64,000 nucleotides of DNA from Siphonodentalium dalli (taxonomy: Eukaryota; Mollusca; Scaphopoda; Gadilida; Siphonodentaliidae): NCBI GenBank assembly GCA_032622095.1, contig CP136065.1, positions 242,153,530-242,217,529 on the forward strand, written 5' to 3'. The notes under the pieces were generated by a model. It worked only from the letters and a program-made list of their open reading frames with translations. It was not told the DNA's origin and ran no database searches. Numbering within the stretch: position 1 is the first letter of the stretch; the number at the start of each line of letters is the position of its first letter. The translations under genes were made by a program, and so were the position numbers. Positions 25,701-39,400 of the stretch are shown piece by piece.

Positions 25701-28700
25701 AGACAGCCGTAAGTACCGTAACATTTCCAACCTTCAGTCTGCACACCCCAATCGACATCCATAGTTACCATCACATTTCGAAACTGCAATCGGCACACGA
25801 CAAGCGACAGCCATAGTTACCATCACATTTCTAACCTTTTGTCGGCACACGACAATCGGTAGCTATAGTTACCGTTAACTCACCTAACATTTCTGACCTT
25901 CAGTCGGCACACGACAATCGCTAGCCATAGTTACCGTTAACTCACCTAACATTTCTAACCTTCAGTCGGTACGCGCCAATCAACAGCCATAGTTGCCGTT
26001 GCCTTAACTGATCCAACAGACTCTAGCAGCGTCCTGGAATTCCGGATTCGGTCTGAGAATGCAGACAGGATGAAACGATCAGTTGATGTCCTGGTTGACA
26101 ACCGCTATGTTTATTTTGACAAACCTGGAATGGCATGGCAAGACTTTGATGGTAAGATGTGGTTTACCACGCATGGTTGCCTCAGTCTCATTTTGATTAT
26201 TTGACCACCATGGAAGTTACTCACACACACATATATATATTTCGAGCACATATAAGCGGGAATATATCTATATAGTTCGTTTTACTTCTTTGGTGTCGTT
26301 GATCGTTTTGTTTTTTTGTTTGTTTGTTTTTGTTCGTGTGTGTATTTTTGTTTGTTCATTTGCTTAAAACTTATTACTTGTTTCCAATCTGGGGATATTG
26401 TTGCATTGTAAATTGGGTGTTCTTTTGGGAATAAAACATTCTTTGATTGCACAAAAAACGAGATTCCAGCTGTACAGTCATTCCCGATCTCTTAATTTCG
26501 ACGAAGCCGTCTCTATCTCCTCGAAATGTCATCTTTACTGACCATGTATTCGAAGTAGTACGTGCTAATCCCATCGAACATAGGTTTCTGTGGATATTTC
26601 TCCAAATGTCCACTCCAGACGATAATGACCCGTCCATATACCACTGCAATGTATCTTTGAAGAACTATCAATTTCGACGCTTTGGTTGTGTATGGTCACT
26701 TTTATGAAAAGTAGCAAGACGTCCGAATCATTAACTGAATATCCATCTAGTCGAGGTATGATGGTCCCCAGCATATGCTGTTCGGTAAGCTGGGCACTGA
26801 TGGTCCCCAACATATGTTGTACTGTAAGCTGGGCGATGTACTATAAGATGGATTCTGCCCTGTAAGCTGGGTGCTGATAATACTGTTGAGTCCCTGCTAA
26901 AAAAAACGAAAATCAATCTGGACGAGTGATGTACATCATTTATGTGACACAGTCAGTATAAACCAAAAACGGTTCAAAAGCTGGATTTTGAAAATATACA
27001 TCAATGAAAAATATATCGGATTCTCGATTGTTTAGCTGCATAATATACTGAACTGCTTTTTAGATACTGAACCATTGCGTTGATGTTTTAGCGTGTTTTT
27101 CTGTGTGTTGAATTTTGAAAATTTCCGAATATTTATACTTCTAGACCAAAGTATAGTGCGCCTGTAATTTGCAGAATGAGATCCCCAGAGGGTAAATTTA
27201 GGGACGATACCCCGCATAGCGGGCTAGCATCACTAAATTCTGCTTAGGCCTCATCTTCTCTGGAAAGTTTCTTTATTGTCAATTTCTATAGAAACATAGA
27301 TTCTATATTTTTCTTAACTTCGTATCCCCAAATTGGCAGACGACACATTGCATATTCGAACTTCCCAATGGGTGTACATAACAATAATCACCATTTGGGA
27401 ACTTCAATCTGAGACTATGTCTCCCATAGCCATGCAGAATGAGGTCCTCAGAGAGTGAATTTGGTGATGCTAGCCCGCTATACGGGAAGGCGTCACAAAA
27501 TTCACCCTCTGAGGACCTCATAAATTCCCGTCATAAATTAATTTTCATTTTAATTACAATGTTGTTTGTATTGTTCATACGGTAAATGAGTGTATTTTGC
27601 ACTAATCCATGGCTCAAATTCATTCATTTGTTGCATATATTCTGTTGAGTATAAAAGAAGATGGTCCAAAAATGGCCGGACTTAGTGTACATTACCACTT
27701 TAACGTTAAACTTCCATTACAGTGATAGGAAAGGCTTGTTCAATTTAACGCCGAAACGAACGAGAACGAGGCAATGATCTATTGTGGTGATAAAGCTACA
27801 AACAAAAGATGAATTTACCCCTGGTCAAGCGGTGCTGCTAATATAATAATAATAATAATAATAACATTTGTATAGCGCTTATCCCCAATAAGCGGACCCT
27901 AAGCGCTTGACATAAACATAAACATGAAATATAAATATACACAATATCAAAGTCATTTTCTGAAACGCCGCGCAAACAAGTAAGTTTTCAATGACTTTTT
28001 AAAGTCGTCAAGAGATGGTGACTTTTTTATGTTCAATGGCAGAGGATTCCATGCATTTGGGCATGTTACTTTAAAAGATCGGTAGCCAACCGTGATCAAA
28101 TTAGCACCAGATGGTGTCAAAAGAAGTTTGTCCTCTGAACGAAGTGATCGGTGTGGGACATATGGAACAAAGATATCACTGAAGTATGCTGGACGAGCTT
28201 TTGAGTCATGGTTGCTTGATATGCATATGTAACAAGTTTATAAATAATTATATCTGTCACAGGTAGCCAATGTAATTCTTGCAACATTTCATCTATGTCG
28301 TCAGATCTTTTACGACACAGAACTATCCTTGCAGCAGTGTGTTGCAGACGCTATATCCAGCATTCCGATTGGTCGGCGCCCACGTGACTAGTTGCAATTA
28401 TTTCTCAGTGAACGCGCAAGAGGGTCATAATTGCAACCATAATTACATCGACGCGTCATTGATTTTGGGGAAGAAGAATGCGTAATGTTTTGGGCACATT
28501 GCACTCGCGCAGGATTGACTTAATAAAATTATCAGGTTTCAATATAAAGAGCCTCGTTTTGAAATTGTTCTTAGCTGGTTTCTGGTCTGGTGCAGATCAT
28601 ATGCTATGATGCTGGTGGTTCAGCTGGATTGCAATGACGCGGGTCTATAGGGCGTGTTTCTAAAACGACGTGAATAACCGTCTTGATTATAGTCGATTTT

Positions 28701-31700
28701 CAACAACTAATACAACCAGCATTTCGCAATAAATATGATTTTGAATGTTTGATACGCATAAGCTTTTCCTGGATATGTTGAGATTATCGGAACACCGCAA
28801 ACAAGACAAATTAAAAAATATAACGGTACTTTTTGTAACAGAATCAGAATTCAGCAGGGCACAACCGCATCATAGCATATCTAAAGTAAGGCAATTTATC
28901 TTTCTTTGAATTGAGGAGACTGGCACTCGTATAAATGCTATAGTATTATATGTATACAAAACAATGTCACATGCCCATAACCAAACGACGATGTTCTAAA
29001 ACACTACTACTGGCCCTTAATTATACGATTGTGTACTATAGTGTGCATATATTGTTTTTATGCCATATATATTGGCCGTACTTTTGAATATTATTACTTG
29101 ATACTGTTATTTCTGTTTCGCATACCACTATGTTCATTGTGTTTTTGACATCTACCTATTACTATCTTATCTTATCTAGCACATCAGCAGGACCACTTGA
29201 TCATGGGTGGAGTTGTATGGAACTTAATGCATTTAAAATGGGAAATTTTGGTGTTTTTTGAATGTTCACGTACGAGCCTCATAAAAGTAACGCCATGTAG
29301 TCCATATTTTACAGGATTTGTCGTCAGTTACGCAGACAGTCGGCGAATGCATTCGAATTTCACGGTGATGATGAATTCCGGCATAGGACTTCAGGTGGCT
29401 GAAACCAATGGAATGCTCCAAGTTAAGTGTAATGTTCCTCACGAATATATGGTAAGTTTAGGAATCATAAAGCATATTATTTTATCATTAGATCATATGA
29501 GTTTAGTCTCTTTGAAAAGCCGACGAAAATCCTAACGGATGTACGTCTCTATATTTTTTTACCCTGTGCCAATGCATTCTCTTATATATGCGTCTCACAT
29601 ATATAAGAGAATGCATTGTCCTAACAATTTTTTATCATTTTTTTAAAATAAATGTTTCTTACAATTTTTAGGACATAAAATAAAAGACATCCATTACCCT
29701 GCAGGGAGCCCCACACATATATAGAAGCATATAGAAGAGTGTTGTCTGCTCATGTTTGTCTGGGGCTCTGTATGGGTGAAATTATAAAATTGTCGACTCG
29801 CATATATAAGAGAATGCATTGGCACAGGGTAAAAAAATCTTACGACTGGATTTGATATGGCGGGTCACATATATGTCTCTAGATTTGTCCATTATATTTC
29901 ATTTCTACGACGACGCGGCATTCCCAACATGACGTAATAAACCGTTTCCAAATATGGAGTGCATGACTGACGTAGTAAATGTTCGTGAGAATCTTATTAT
30001 TTAGAAATAGTTATAAATACAATAAGATGCGAAGAATAATCAGTCATGAATATCGTTGACTGATAAAAACTCGAAGATGATGTGTCCTATATTGCGATAA
30101 TTAAAATTAATATTATAGATATATAGTCTGTATTCAGTTTTACAATAATAGTTGTGTTTGACAAAGCTTGGGAAAATTGTAAACACGCCATTGACCTATT
30201 ATATGATCTGTGACGTGATCTGTTATGCCATTAACCAATGGAATCGCGCGTATTCTGCGCCACTTTCCGATGAAGTGGAGGGAATCCCATCAACACAGAA
30301 ACTGATTTTAAATGACAAATCTAGATACGTACATCCGTTAGGATTTTCGTCGGCTTTTCAAAGAGACTGATTTGAGTTTAGATACGGAACAAAAAGACCT
30401 ATTAATAGTTTGAATCTTTAAATTGTATTACAGTTTAACCCCTGGTTAATATGGTGTTTGGGTAAACTGATGCTGTTTACAAAAAATAACGTTATATTAC
30501 ATGATCCTATCCTTATTCCATTCAATAAACCCGTTCTATAAATTGTGATATTAAAAGTTCATTGCATAATCGGAAATAGTACCAGTTGACCTTTGACTTC
30601 CGGTTTTCGTATGTTTACATTCCGTACGCCACATTTCAAAATACTATGGCTTCCATATTTTTTCAACAATCTCTAAATGAACGATAAGTTATATCATTAC
30701 ATTTACGCCATTAAATACGTCAAAGAGTCTTTATTTATCTGGGATTATTTTTTTACGAGGACATACAACGCCAGTTACGTGAAATGTCATCGCATGCCTC
30801 ATAAAAGCCGATGTTAGTTTCACGTGCCAGGTGTTGATTTAAGTATGTTTAATCAATGTTTTGGATCATGTAATAAATAAAATCTACAACTCGTCCCCAG
30901 TTTATAGCGGAATTTACAAAACGCGTCCAGTAAATTAGATCTGGGCGGCGGCAGAGCCTCACCAAAGGCTCGGTCCAGGCCTAATTTACTGGACTTGTTT
31001 TGTAAAATCCGCTATAACCTGTGGACTCGTTGTAGATCCACTATATGTTGAATATTTTAATACTGGTTGTATTAGTTGTTGCAAATCGACTACAATCAAG
31101 ATGGCTATTCACGTCGATTTGCAAACACCTGGGAGGCCACTATTAGAATTTTCAGAAATAGTTATGTAAATTGAACGTTTCATACATGGAATTTTCTCAA
31201 ATCGCTCGGATTAGCCAAACACCTCGAATATGACAACTCTAGAAATAAAAACAGCCGTACTTTTTCGTAACGGAATGAGGGACATGCCCGACCTGTAGTT
31301 CCTGGTTTATACATGTAGGTAAGGCTGTATAGAAACTAGTATGTCTGCATAGTGCGCAAGACAGAGTGAAATGATTGTATGCATGTTTATTAATAAATTG
31401 TTGATATTGTCTGCGTTCATATATATAATATGCTTCATTTTTATTCAATAACTAAATAAACTATTTGTGTGGTTCGTTGATCGCGATATTGTGATGTTCC
31501 TCACGAATACACGGTGTGTTTTATTTGTGTGGCTCGTTGATCGCGATAATGTAATGTTCCTCACGAAAATACGGTATGTTTGATTCGCTAACTTCTTGAT
31601 CGTGATAATGACGTTGCCACCATTAATATTGTGTACATAGCAACGGTTGCCCAATATGTGAACAAGGCTTATTATAGGCAAACAGAGATTTATTTGTGTG

Positions 31701-33342
31701 AGAAAAAGTTGTATGCACAACAACATATATATGTGCCTTACCCTGAACCATACAGCATGTCAGGTTTTAAAACGAATTACGTATTTTCATAAAATGCATT
31801 TTATAATTGATTTCATAGTCATAGTCGTTTATCGCTTTCTATACTGAATAGATTCTCACATTCGAGTGTACAAGTAAACATTGGAACGGTCTATAACTTA
31901 TTTGGAGGGATGTTTCGGTTATAAAAGCAGACCACAGACAGACGAAAAGATAATACAAATGCAGAAGGATCCATATTCATTGGTGGGAAATGTTCAGACA
32001 CTAAGTTCAACAACATGCCTTGGCCGTTTGTTGAACTTATTATATGAATAATTCCAGAGGGAACTACTCGTCAATGAGTATTTAGTAAAGAAAGGTTAAT
32101 CACATTAACTCGTCCATACATGTGACAGCTTGAATTTCTGAGTGTCGTCTGCTAACGTTTGTGAGAGGTTCCACAAGGGTAGTTTAACCCATCCATAACT
32201 GGAGTTGCATGAAATTTTTCGAAAACCATGTGCCAATGCATTCTCTTATGTATGCCATATGGATCCTCACATATATAATAGATTACATTGGCCTAACAAT
32301 ATTTACCTTGACCTTGTAAGCAAATGCATGCTCTTATATATAAGAGAGAATGAACCTGTACATGACAATACATGATGTATTAGCGCAGCTCCGTCATTAA
32401 CCTTAAGTCAACCGGCTGGCATTGCACCCTCTTCCTAGAGTTGAGGCCGTAGTACAAGCCCGGAATACAACAGACTAAGGCAACTGGATTCCATGCAAGC
32501 ACTAAGTAAAACAATATGTACAACTATTCACAACTCGAAACAATATATAAACATATCAACGCACAAAACTCAAACAGAGAAATCAAGGTAAGTCTTCTCT
32601 GCCGGTCCTGGTTCGGAATGGGGCCTATGGGGGTGTGGCTTTGCTTCTTGCTTTGGTGGCATCCACCTCATGCACAGTAGGCAAACACCTACTGTGCATG
32701 GGTATATATCAATCTCACAAACCCTACAAACGCTCTTCAGCGGAATTACGGCAATCAAACGTGGGTTGTAGGAGAGGGCCGACGGCCCTTTCAAATCTTC
32801 CCGGGTATCACCCCAAAACTCCTAACTTTCCGTCATTAACCGCCTGACATAGAAAGCTATTTTTTGACAGGACGACACGGATGGTTTGTTCGGAACATAT
32901 GACGACAATAAAGAGAACGAATTCACGACGAGTAAACGTCACGTCATACCCAGAAACTCAAACGATACGACGGTGTACAGGTCATTCGGACTGTCATGTA
33001 TGTATCACTGCTATTTAATATTCCATATCGCCTGTTCGGTCGGACTGTCATGTATATATCAGTGCTATTTACTATTCCATATAGCTTGTTCGGACTGTCA
33101 TGTTTGTATCACTACAGTTTAATAATTTCATATCGCTTGTTCGTTCGGACTGTCGTGTACGTATCACTGCTATTTAATAATCCATATCACTACATATCCC
33201 TTGGCATCGCGCCAAAATAATGACCGCGCCGCGTCTTTACATTGATTCAGGTGGATTAATACTATTTCGGAAAACCACGTATGACATCAACGCCAGACAA
33301 TGTAAAAATGATTGCTTTGTTCATAAAGTTAAATTATTGTCC

Positions 33343-33413
<71 letters not shown>

Positions 33414-33457
33414 CTCTCCCTCCCTCTCTCTCCCTCCCTCTCTCTCCCTCCCTTCCT

Positions 33458-33496
<39 letters not shown>

Positions 33497-36400
33497 CCCC
33501 ATGGACAAGACTGCGAATAATGGCCTTTGTTTAATTATAGCGGGTATTTATATGTTATATTTGTTTAATTACAGCGGGTATTTATATGTTATATTTGATG
33601 CATTTTTTCGGTCCGTAGCTTGAATATAGTCAGTGGCATTTATTTATTAAATATTGTCAACTGCATCTGTATAAAGACTCGGTGGTCGGTTATAATGTGA
33701 GATATAATGTCTATCATTTGGTGTGTTCGTTGAAAGTTAGTCCGGTTCTAAACGCTTTGTTGCAGCCCCATGGCGTAAGTAGGTAGGTAGGTTCAAGTCT
33801 GAGTTTAGTGTGCCTGTCATTTGCAGAATGAGGCCCCAGAGGGTGAATTTAGTGACACTATCCCGCACAGTGGGCTAACATCACCAAATTCACCCTCTGG
33901 GACCTCATTCTGCATGACCTCATCTGCTATAGATTCAGATTGAAGTTCCCAAATGGTGAATATTGTGATGTACGCCCATTGGGAACCTCGATTATGCAAT
34001 GTGTCGTCTGCCAATTTGAGGATATAGAGAAACTAAACTAAAAAAAGAAATAGAATCTATGTGAAGAAGTTTCTATAGAAATTTGATAATAAAGAAACTT
34101 TGCAGATAAAATGAGTCCTAAGCAGAATGAGGTCTCCAGTGGGTGAATTTATTGATGATAGCCCACTATGCAGGATAGCATCACTAAATTCACCCTCTGG
34201 GGACCTCATTATGTAAATGACAGGCAGGTTATTCTCAGGCATGGGTAGGTATAGTATGGATATTGTGTCAGTACGTTAGTACTGACACTGTATCCAGACG
34301 ACAGTGATGCTAATATACAAATTTATATAAACAATTAGATTCCGTGATAATATATCTGAATAGTGGTAGAGGGGTCATGTCGCAAGAGCTATATTCGACC
34401 TTCACCTCATAATTGGCAGTAGCGTTTTATTTAACTGATTAAATGGTCTTTTTCGGGTGGTTTCTAGAACACCAAAGTGGGTGGACCATCTTGATATATA
34501 AGTCAAATTGCACATGTTGGTGGGTGTAGTCGATTTGAGATTATAGATTCGCACCCAAGGGGTATACCATTGATCGAGGTCAAGGACGAATATACCTCTT
34601 GCGACATTACCCAGCTACTCTGAATAGTGATTGCATTCCTTTAATGTTATCATGCTTTTCGGGTTGCAGTCAAGGGGAGTCACTCTATCATATGCGTCAA
34701 TATGATGTCGTGCACAAATGATGACGCGCTTTATTCTCTTGATCCATGGTGCAACGATTAGATAATGAGAAGAGAGACTACGTGTATATATATAGAGATA
34801 GAGGATCTACAGTGATTCCTCAGTTTATAGCGATATTTATAAAACGAGTCCAGTAAATTAATTTTCTGGAGGAATTTTGTAAATTTTGCTATAAACTGGG
34901 GACGAGTTGTAGATTCTATTTAGTACTTGATCCAAAACCTCCATACAACATACTTAAATCAATAAATAGTGCGTAAAATTAACAGCTTCTTATATAAGGC
35001 GTGCGACAATGTTTCGCGTAACTATGCATTGTAATCAAATAGTCGCTGTATAGATAAATAAGGCTCTTTGACGTATTTAATGGCGTAAATTTAATGAAAT
35101 CACGAATCAGGTTTGCCAAACAATAATACACTTGGGTACACCTGCATGACACTATTACATGTTATGCAATGGCCGTTGCATATCATTATTAGAAAATGGG
35201 TTTAATGAATGGAATAAGTGGCTCATGGTCTGTCATCATCATCATCATCATCATCGTTGACGTCGTCGACGTCGTCGTCATCATAGCTGTCATCATAGCT
35301 GTCATCATCGTTTTATCACCATCGTCGTCTCCTTCATCGCCATCATTAGCATCATCATCATCATCGTCGATATCATCATCATCATCACAACCATAATCAT
35401 ATTCTTCAGCATCGTCGTCATCACAATAAGCATCATCACCATAGGCATCATCATGACCCGACGTTGAATAACATTTTTCGGAAATGACATTCATTTCCGG
35501 GTGGTAAATCAACGAATGAAACCTCTGTGGTCCGAATAATTTACATATTTCTTTCGCCAACGTACTTTCCCGACCAGGCCTGAAAATATGGTGCCGGACA
35601 TTTACAGAATGAGGTTCCCAGAGGGTGAATTTAGTGACGCTATCCCGCATAACGGGCTAGAATCACTAAATTCACCCTATGGGGACCTCATTCTGCTTGG
35701 CCTAATCTTCTGGGAAGTATTTATATAGTCTCAAATTAACATTGTTTTTAGTAACTTTTCCCCCTTCTGTTCAGTTTCTGTAACCCCCCCCCCCAATTTG
35801 CAGAAGATAACATGCATAATCGATGTGACTAATGTGTGAACATCACCAACTTCAACTGAGGAACTTCAATCTGATCCTAGGTCTCCCATAGCAGTTGAGG
35901 GTGAATTTGGTGACATTTGCAGAATGGGGTCATCAGAGGGTGAATTCTTTATAAAGTTTTTTTTCAGTTTAGGTTCTCTATATGACAACATTGGCAGACG
36001 AGACATTGCATAATCGATGTGTCAAATTGGTGCACATCACAATATTCACCACATGTTAACTTAAATCTGAGTCTAGGTGTCCAATAGCAGATGAGACCTA
36101 AGCAGAATGAGGTCCCAATATGATGAATGTGGTGACGCTAGCCCGATTTGCCGGGTTGCGTCACCAAATTCACCCCCTGGGGACCTCATTCTGAAAACGT
36201 CCGGCATGATCCGCATGAATCCAACAAGGGCGACCATCATGCTATAGACAAATTTGTCATAAAATACTTAGGCTAATGTTTATCTGTTTGGTTCTTTATG
36301 AATTTTGCTTGAGCGTACTTTCTGAAGTTCTCTGTTACGACCAATATATTCGTGTGTCCACCTTTACATGGTTCCATTGTGAAAACATCGACACAATCCA

Positions 36401-39400
36401 AGTTGAGAGGTTGACATATCAAGAATCAGTGTTCGAAACGGAAATATCGGGAAACTACTGAAATTCCCGATAGAATATCGGACAATGGTCTGTTCGAAGA
36501 TTTGAAATTATTCTGTGATATAATTTTATTAATTTTGGTTCATCTCTGGATTGTTTGTAGTGTCCATGAAATTAGAACCTCGTCTTCGAAATGTTTACTC
36601 TCTAGTGAGATTATGAATATATATGATTTGTCCCCACATCCGGTTGTAACTAGCAATCTGATTGGCTACAACGCCCCCCCCCCCCCGTTACGCCACGTTT
36701 AAATCACCATGTCCCCCGTCACCCTTGGCAGCGGGGTATAAGAGAACGTGCGCGAAACATCGGGGGTATATAAGCACGTGAAACATCTGGGGTATATGAA
36801 TGACCCTGAACTATCCGTTTCCACCAATCGTGCACATGACGATGCTCTCGCACAGCGATTTTGACGTCACCTGACGCCGGATCCTTAGTCGGCTACTGAA
36901 TACCTGGTATTAAATCTCTATGTACCCCACGATGTTCAAACGGTTGCCGAAGATAACTAATACTATATATCGGTCATCTCCTCCCTAATTCTGAATGTTG
37001 CAGTTCTTTATCCAAAAATGATGCGGTAACGTAGATTAAACATCTTGAAATGGCTACCATTATGAACATACCTGTAACTCGAGTTATTGTTCTTAAAACT
37101 TTTAATCAACGTGTTGATTAAATCCGAAATTCGAAATAAATATGCTGATTTTCCATTGTTGAGTACGCGTTGCTCAACCGCTGAATACAATTCGCTCAAC
37201 AAATTAACACTCAACGGGTTGAGTAGACACATAGTCAACCAGATTTCCCATTGTGTGGTGAAAATATATTGCATTTATTGGTTGATAATAACTTGATATA
37301 TCGATATAAATTTATCTGTTTCGCAGGGAAAGTTCAAGCTCAAGATGCGTCAAATTTCAGAAATTTTGATCCTGCCGACGAGTCATTCACACCAATATTT
37401 GAGCCAGATTCTATGACGTCACAGGGTTCTGTTAGCGCTAATAACGTGAAGGCAGTGTGTGGCGAAAACAAGCAATGTGCGTTCGACTTCTACGTAACTG
37501 GCGACAGGAAAATTGCAATGTCCTCTCGTGAGAGCGCTTCCTGGTTTTCACAAGCAGAAGCCAAGCTTCACGCCAGTAAGATTCACATCCAAATGTACAA
37601 CAATAGTATTTATTGTGTATTAATTACATAGAACATTCCCATTTTAGCTAGATATATCTAGGTATTTCTGTACAATTAATTTCATTATGGAAGTATATTG
37701 TTCTAATATTCTTATTCTATTATCTGAGCATTTTCCATGGGAGCTACTCGTCAATGAATATTTAGAATAGAAAAGGTTATAATTACGAAAAAGGTGCCCG
37801 CCCGCCACCAGAATCTCAGTTCGCACCCCCTCCATCCCGAATCTCAGCTCGCACTGATTTTAATGTCTAACATAATTCATTTTTCATATTTCTCATATCA
37901 ATGTGAAGTTTTATAATATAACGGCGACGTGACTGACCGGATTATGTTCTGGTCTCTGCTGATCCACAAACTTGAACATGAGATCCTAATGTGGAATTCC
38001 GTCTCACGTTTGTATTATTTCATTTGCAATTGCATTTTTATCTAATGAGCATATGCGACAACAAATCAAATCAAAATCAAAATAAATCACGGAACGAGTC
38101 TGACCGACTCTTAGTTCCAAGCGTTGTAAGCATGTATGCTTAAAAATCACAATACTTAGTCCAGATCACTTTCAAACTTGATGTCTGAAAAGTGAATATC
38201 TAACAGTTGTTTGAAAGTCATCATGTTTTCTGTGGAGACTATTTCTTCTGGTAGATTATTCCAGATGGAAATTACTCTCCTTGAAAAGAAGTACTTTCGA
38301 ACGTCTCGTGTACTTTGCAACTTTTGGAGTTTCCAGGAATGACCCCTTTGTTTGCTGATAATCTGCTTTTCTGAATAGTGAATATGGGTTGATGTTATAG
38401 AAGCCTTTCAGTATTTTGTAAACTTCTATCAAATCTCCTCGCATCCTTCTGTATTTGAGCGAATATAAATTTAGTATCATCAATCGATCACTATATTGAT
38501 ACTTCCGCAACCAGGGAATCAGTCTAGTCACTCTTCGCTGTATGTTTTCTAAAGCTCGCGACTGTCCTAATAGGTGTGGATTCCAGACGTTATGACAATA
38601 TTCTATCACCGGACGAACCATGGCTTTGTATAAGTGCACTAACATATGGCTTTTACGTGAAACTTCTCCAGTCGTTTGAAAAGTTCAACATAATTGATCT
38701 CTGCGTGGTTGTTAAAACATTAGCACAAGACAACTGTTAACAAGTGTCAACGTTTTATCAGTTAACATTGTTTATGTTCTTCCTATAAATGTAGCGATGC
38801 TACTAGCTCTTCCTATCATCAATAACAACAACAACAATATGAAAATATAATAGATTATATAAAATATTATTATCCATCCCTTAACTAACACTATTTCTGA
38901 TTGGGTAGACGCCGTCACATGATAATAGTAATATTTAGTCCGTGGGCCAATTCTCAGAAAGCCTCTAGTCTAGAAGTTAGCAAAGGCTGATGAGTGAGAC
39001 TTACGATTTACTGGGAGGTATTTTCTTATTTTGTGGCGAATTTTGTGACACTAGACACAATTGACGATATATACAGCATCGGACACTTCATATTTGATAA
39101 TTGTTTTAAGATGGCATCCAAAAACGGCCACCAACATTGAAGATTTTCAAACTTGCCAACACAAATTAAACTGGGTTCGTCATGTGGGGATAAGGGAAGT
39201 GTTCATTAAGAAATGCATTCACCGGTGCTCCTCAACCACCTAAAGAACTCTAATATAATGTACCAACTCATTTATTGTGATGAATAATTGATTGACGAAA
39301 ATGCCCAATAACCCTGCTCATCCTCAGGGTAGCCAGTTAAGTAAAAATTCGCACTACTTCGGTTATTCCATGCAGATATCCTCACATTTCATATACTAGT

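Larger units (their letters stand above)
26152..29314. other. Intron with short tandem repeats and transposon fragments
   Basis: 26750-26890 holds about three rough copies of GATGGTCCCCAGCATATGC / GTAAGCTGGGC. ORFs at 26374-26649 (minus) and 26447-26707 (plus) overlap and match nothing I recognise. 27170-27530 belongs to the AATGAGGTC hairpin family, 27530-27702 is a half foldback MITE and 27842-28355 is a CR1-like 3' end. 28356-29314 shows nothing. Confidence 0.5.
33501..37326. other. Intron rich in hairpin repeats; no gene
   Basis: Contains the AATGAGGTC hairpin family (about 33826-33915, 34124-34210, 35609-35695, 36106-36195), an inverted copy of the 30.7-kb palindromic repeat (34808-35110), the ATC triplet tract (35231-35460) and C runs at about 35786 and 36669. 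36200-37326 shows nothing else. Confidence 0.6.

Noticed and set aside
26374-26813. Overlapping 80-91 codon ORFs on both strands as an exon of a nested gene
   Set aside because: No recognised domain, no consistent splice sites, and the VWD exons on either side join in phase without it.
33220-33534. Ser-Leu repeat protein
   Set aside because: Translation of a CT microsatellite in an intron.
35189-35650. Minus-strand ORF with a poly-Asp region as an acidic protein
   Set aside because: The Asp run comes from an ATC/GAT microsatellite, and the remaining codons run into a hairpin repeat.
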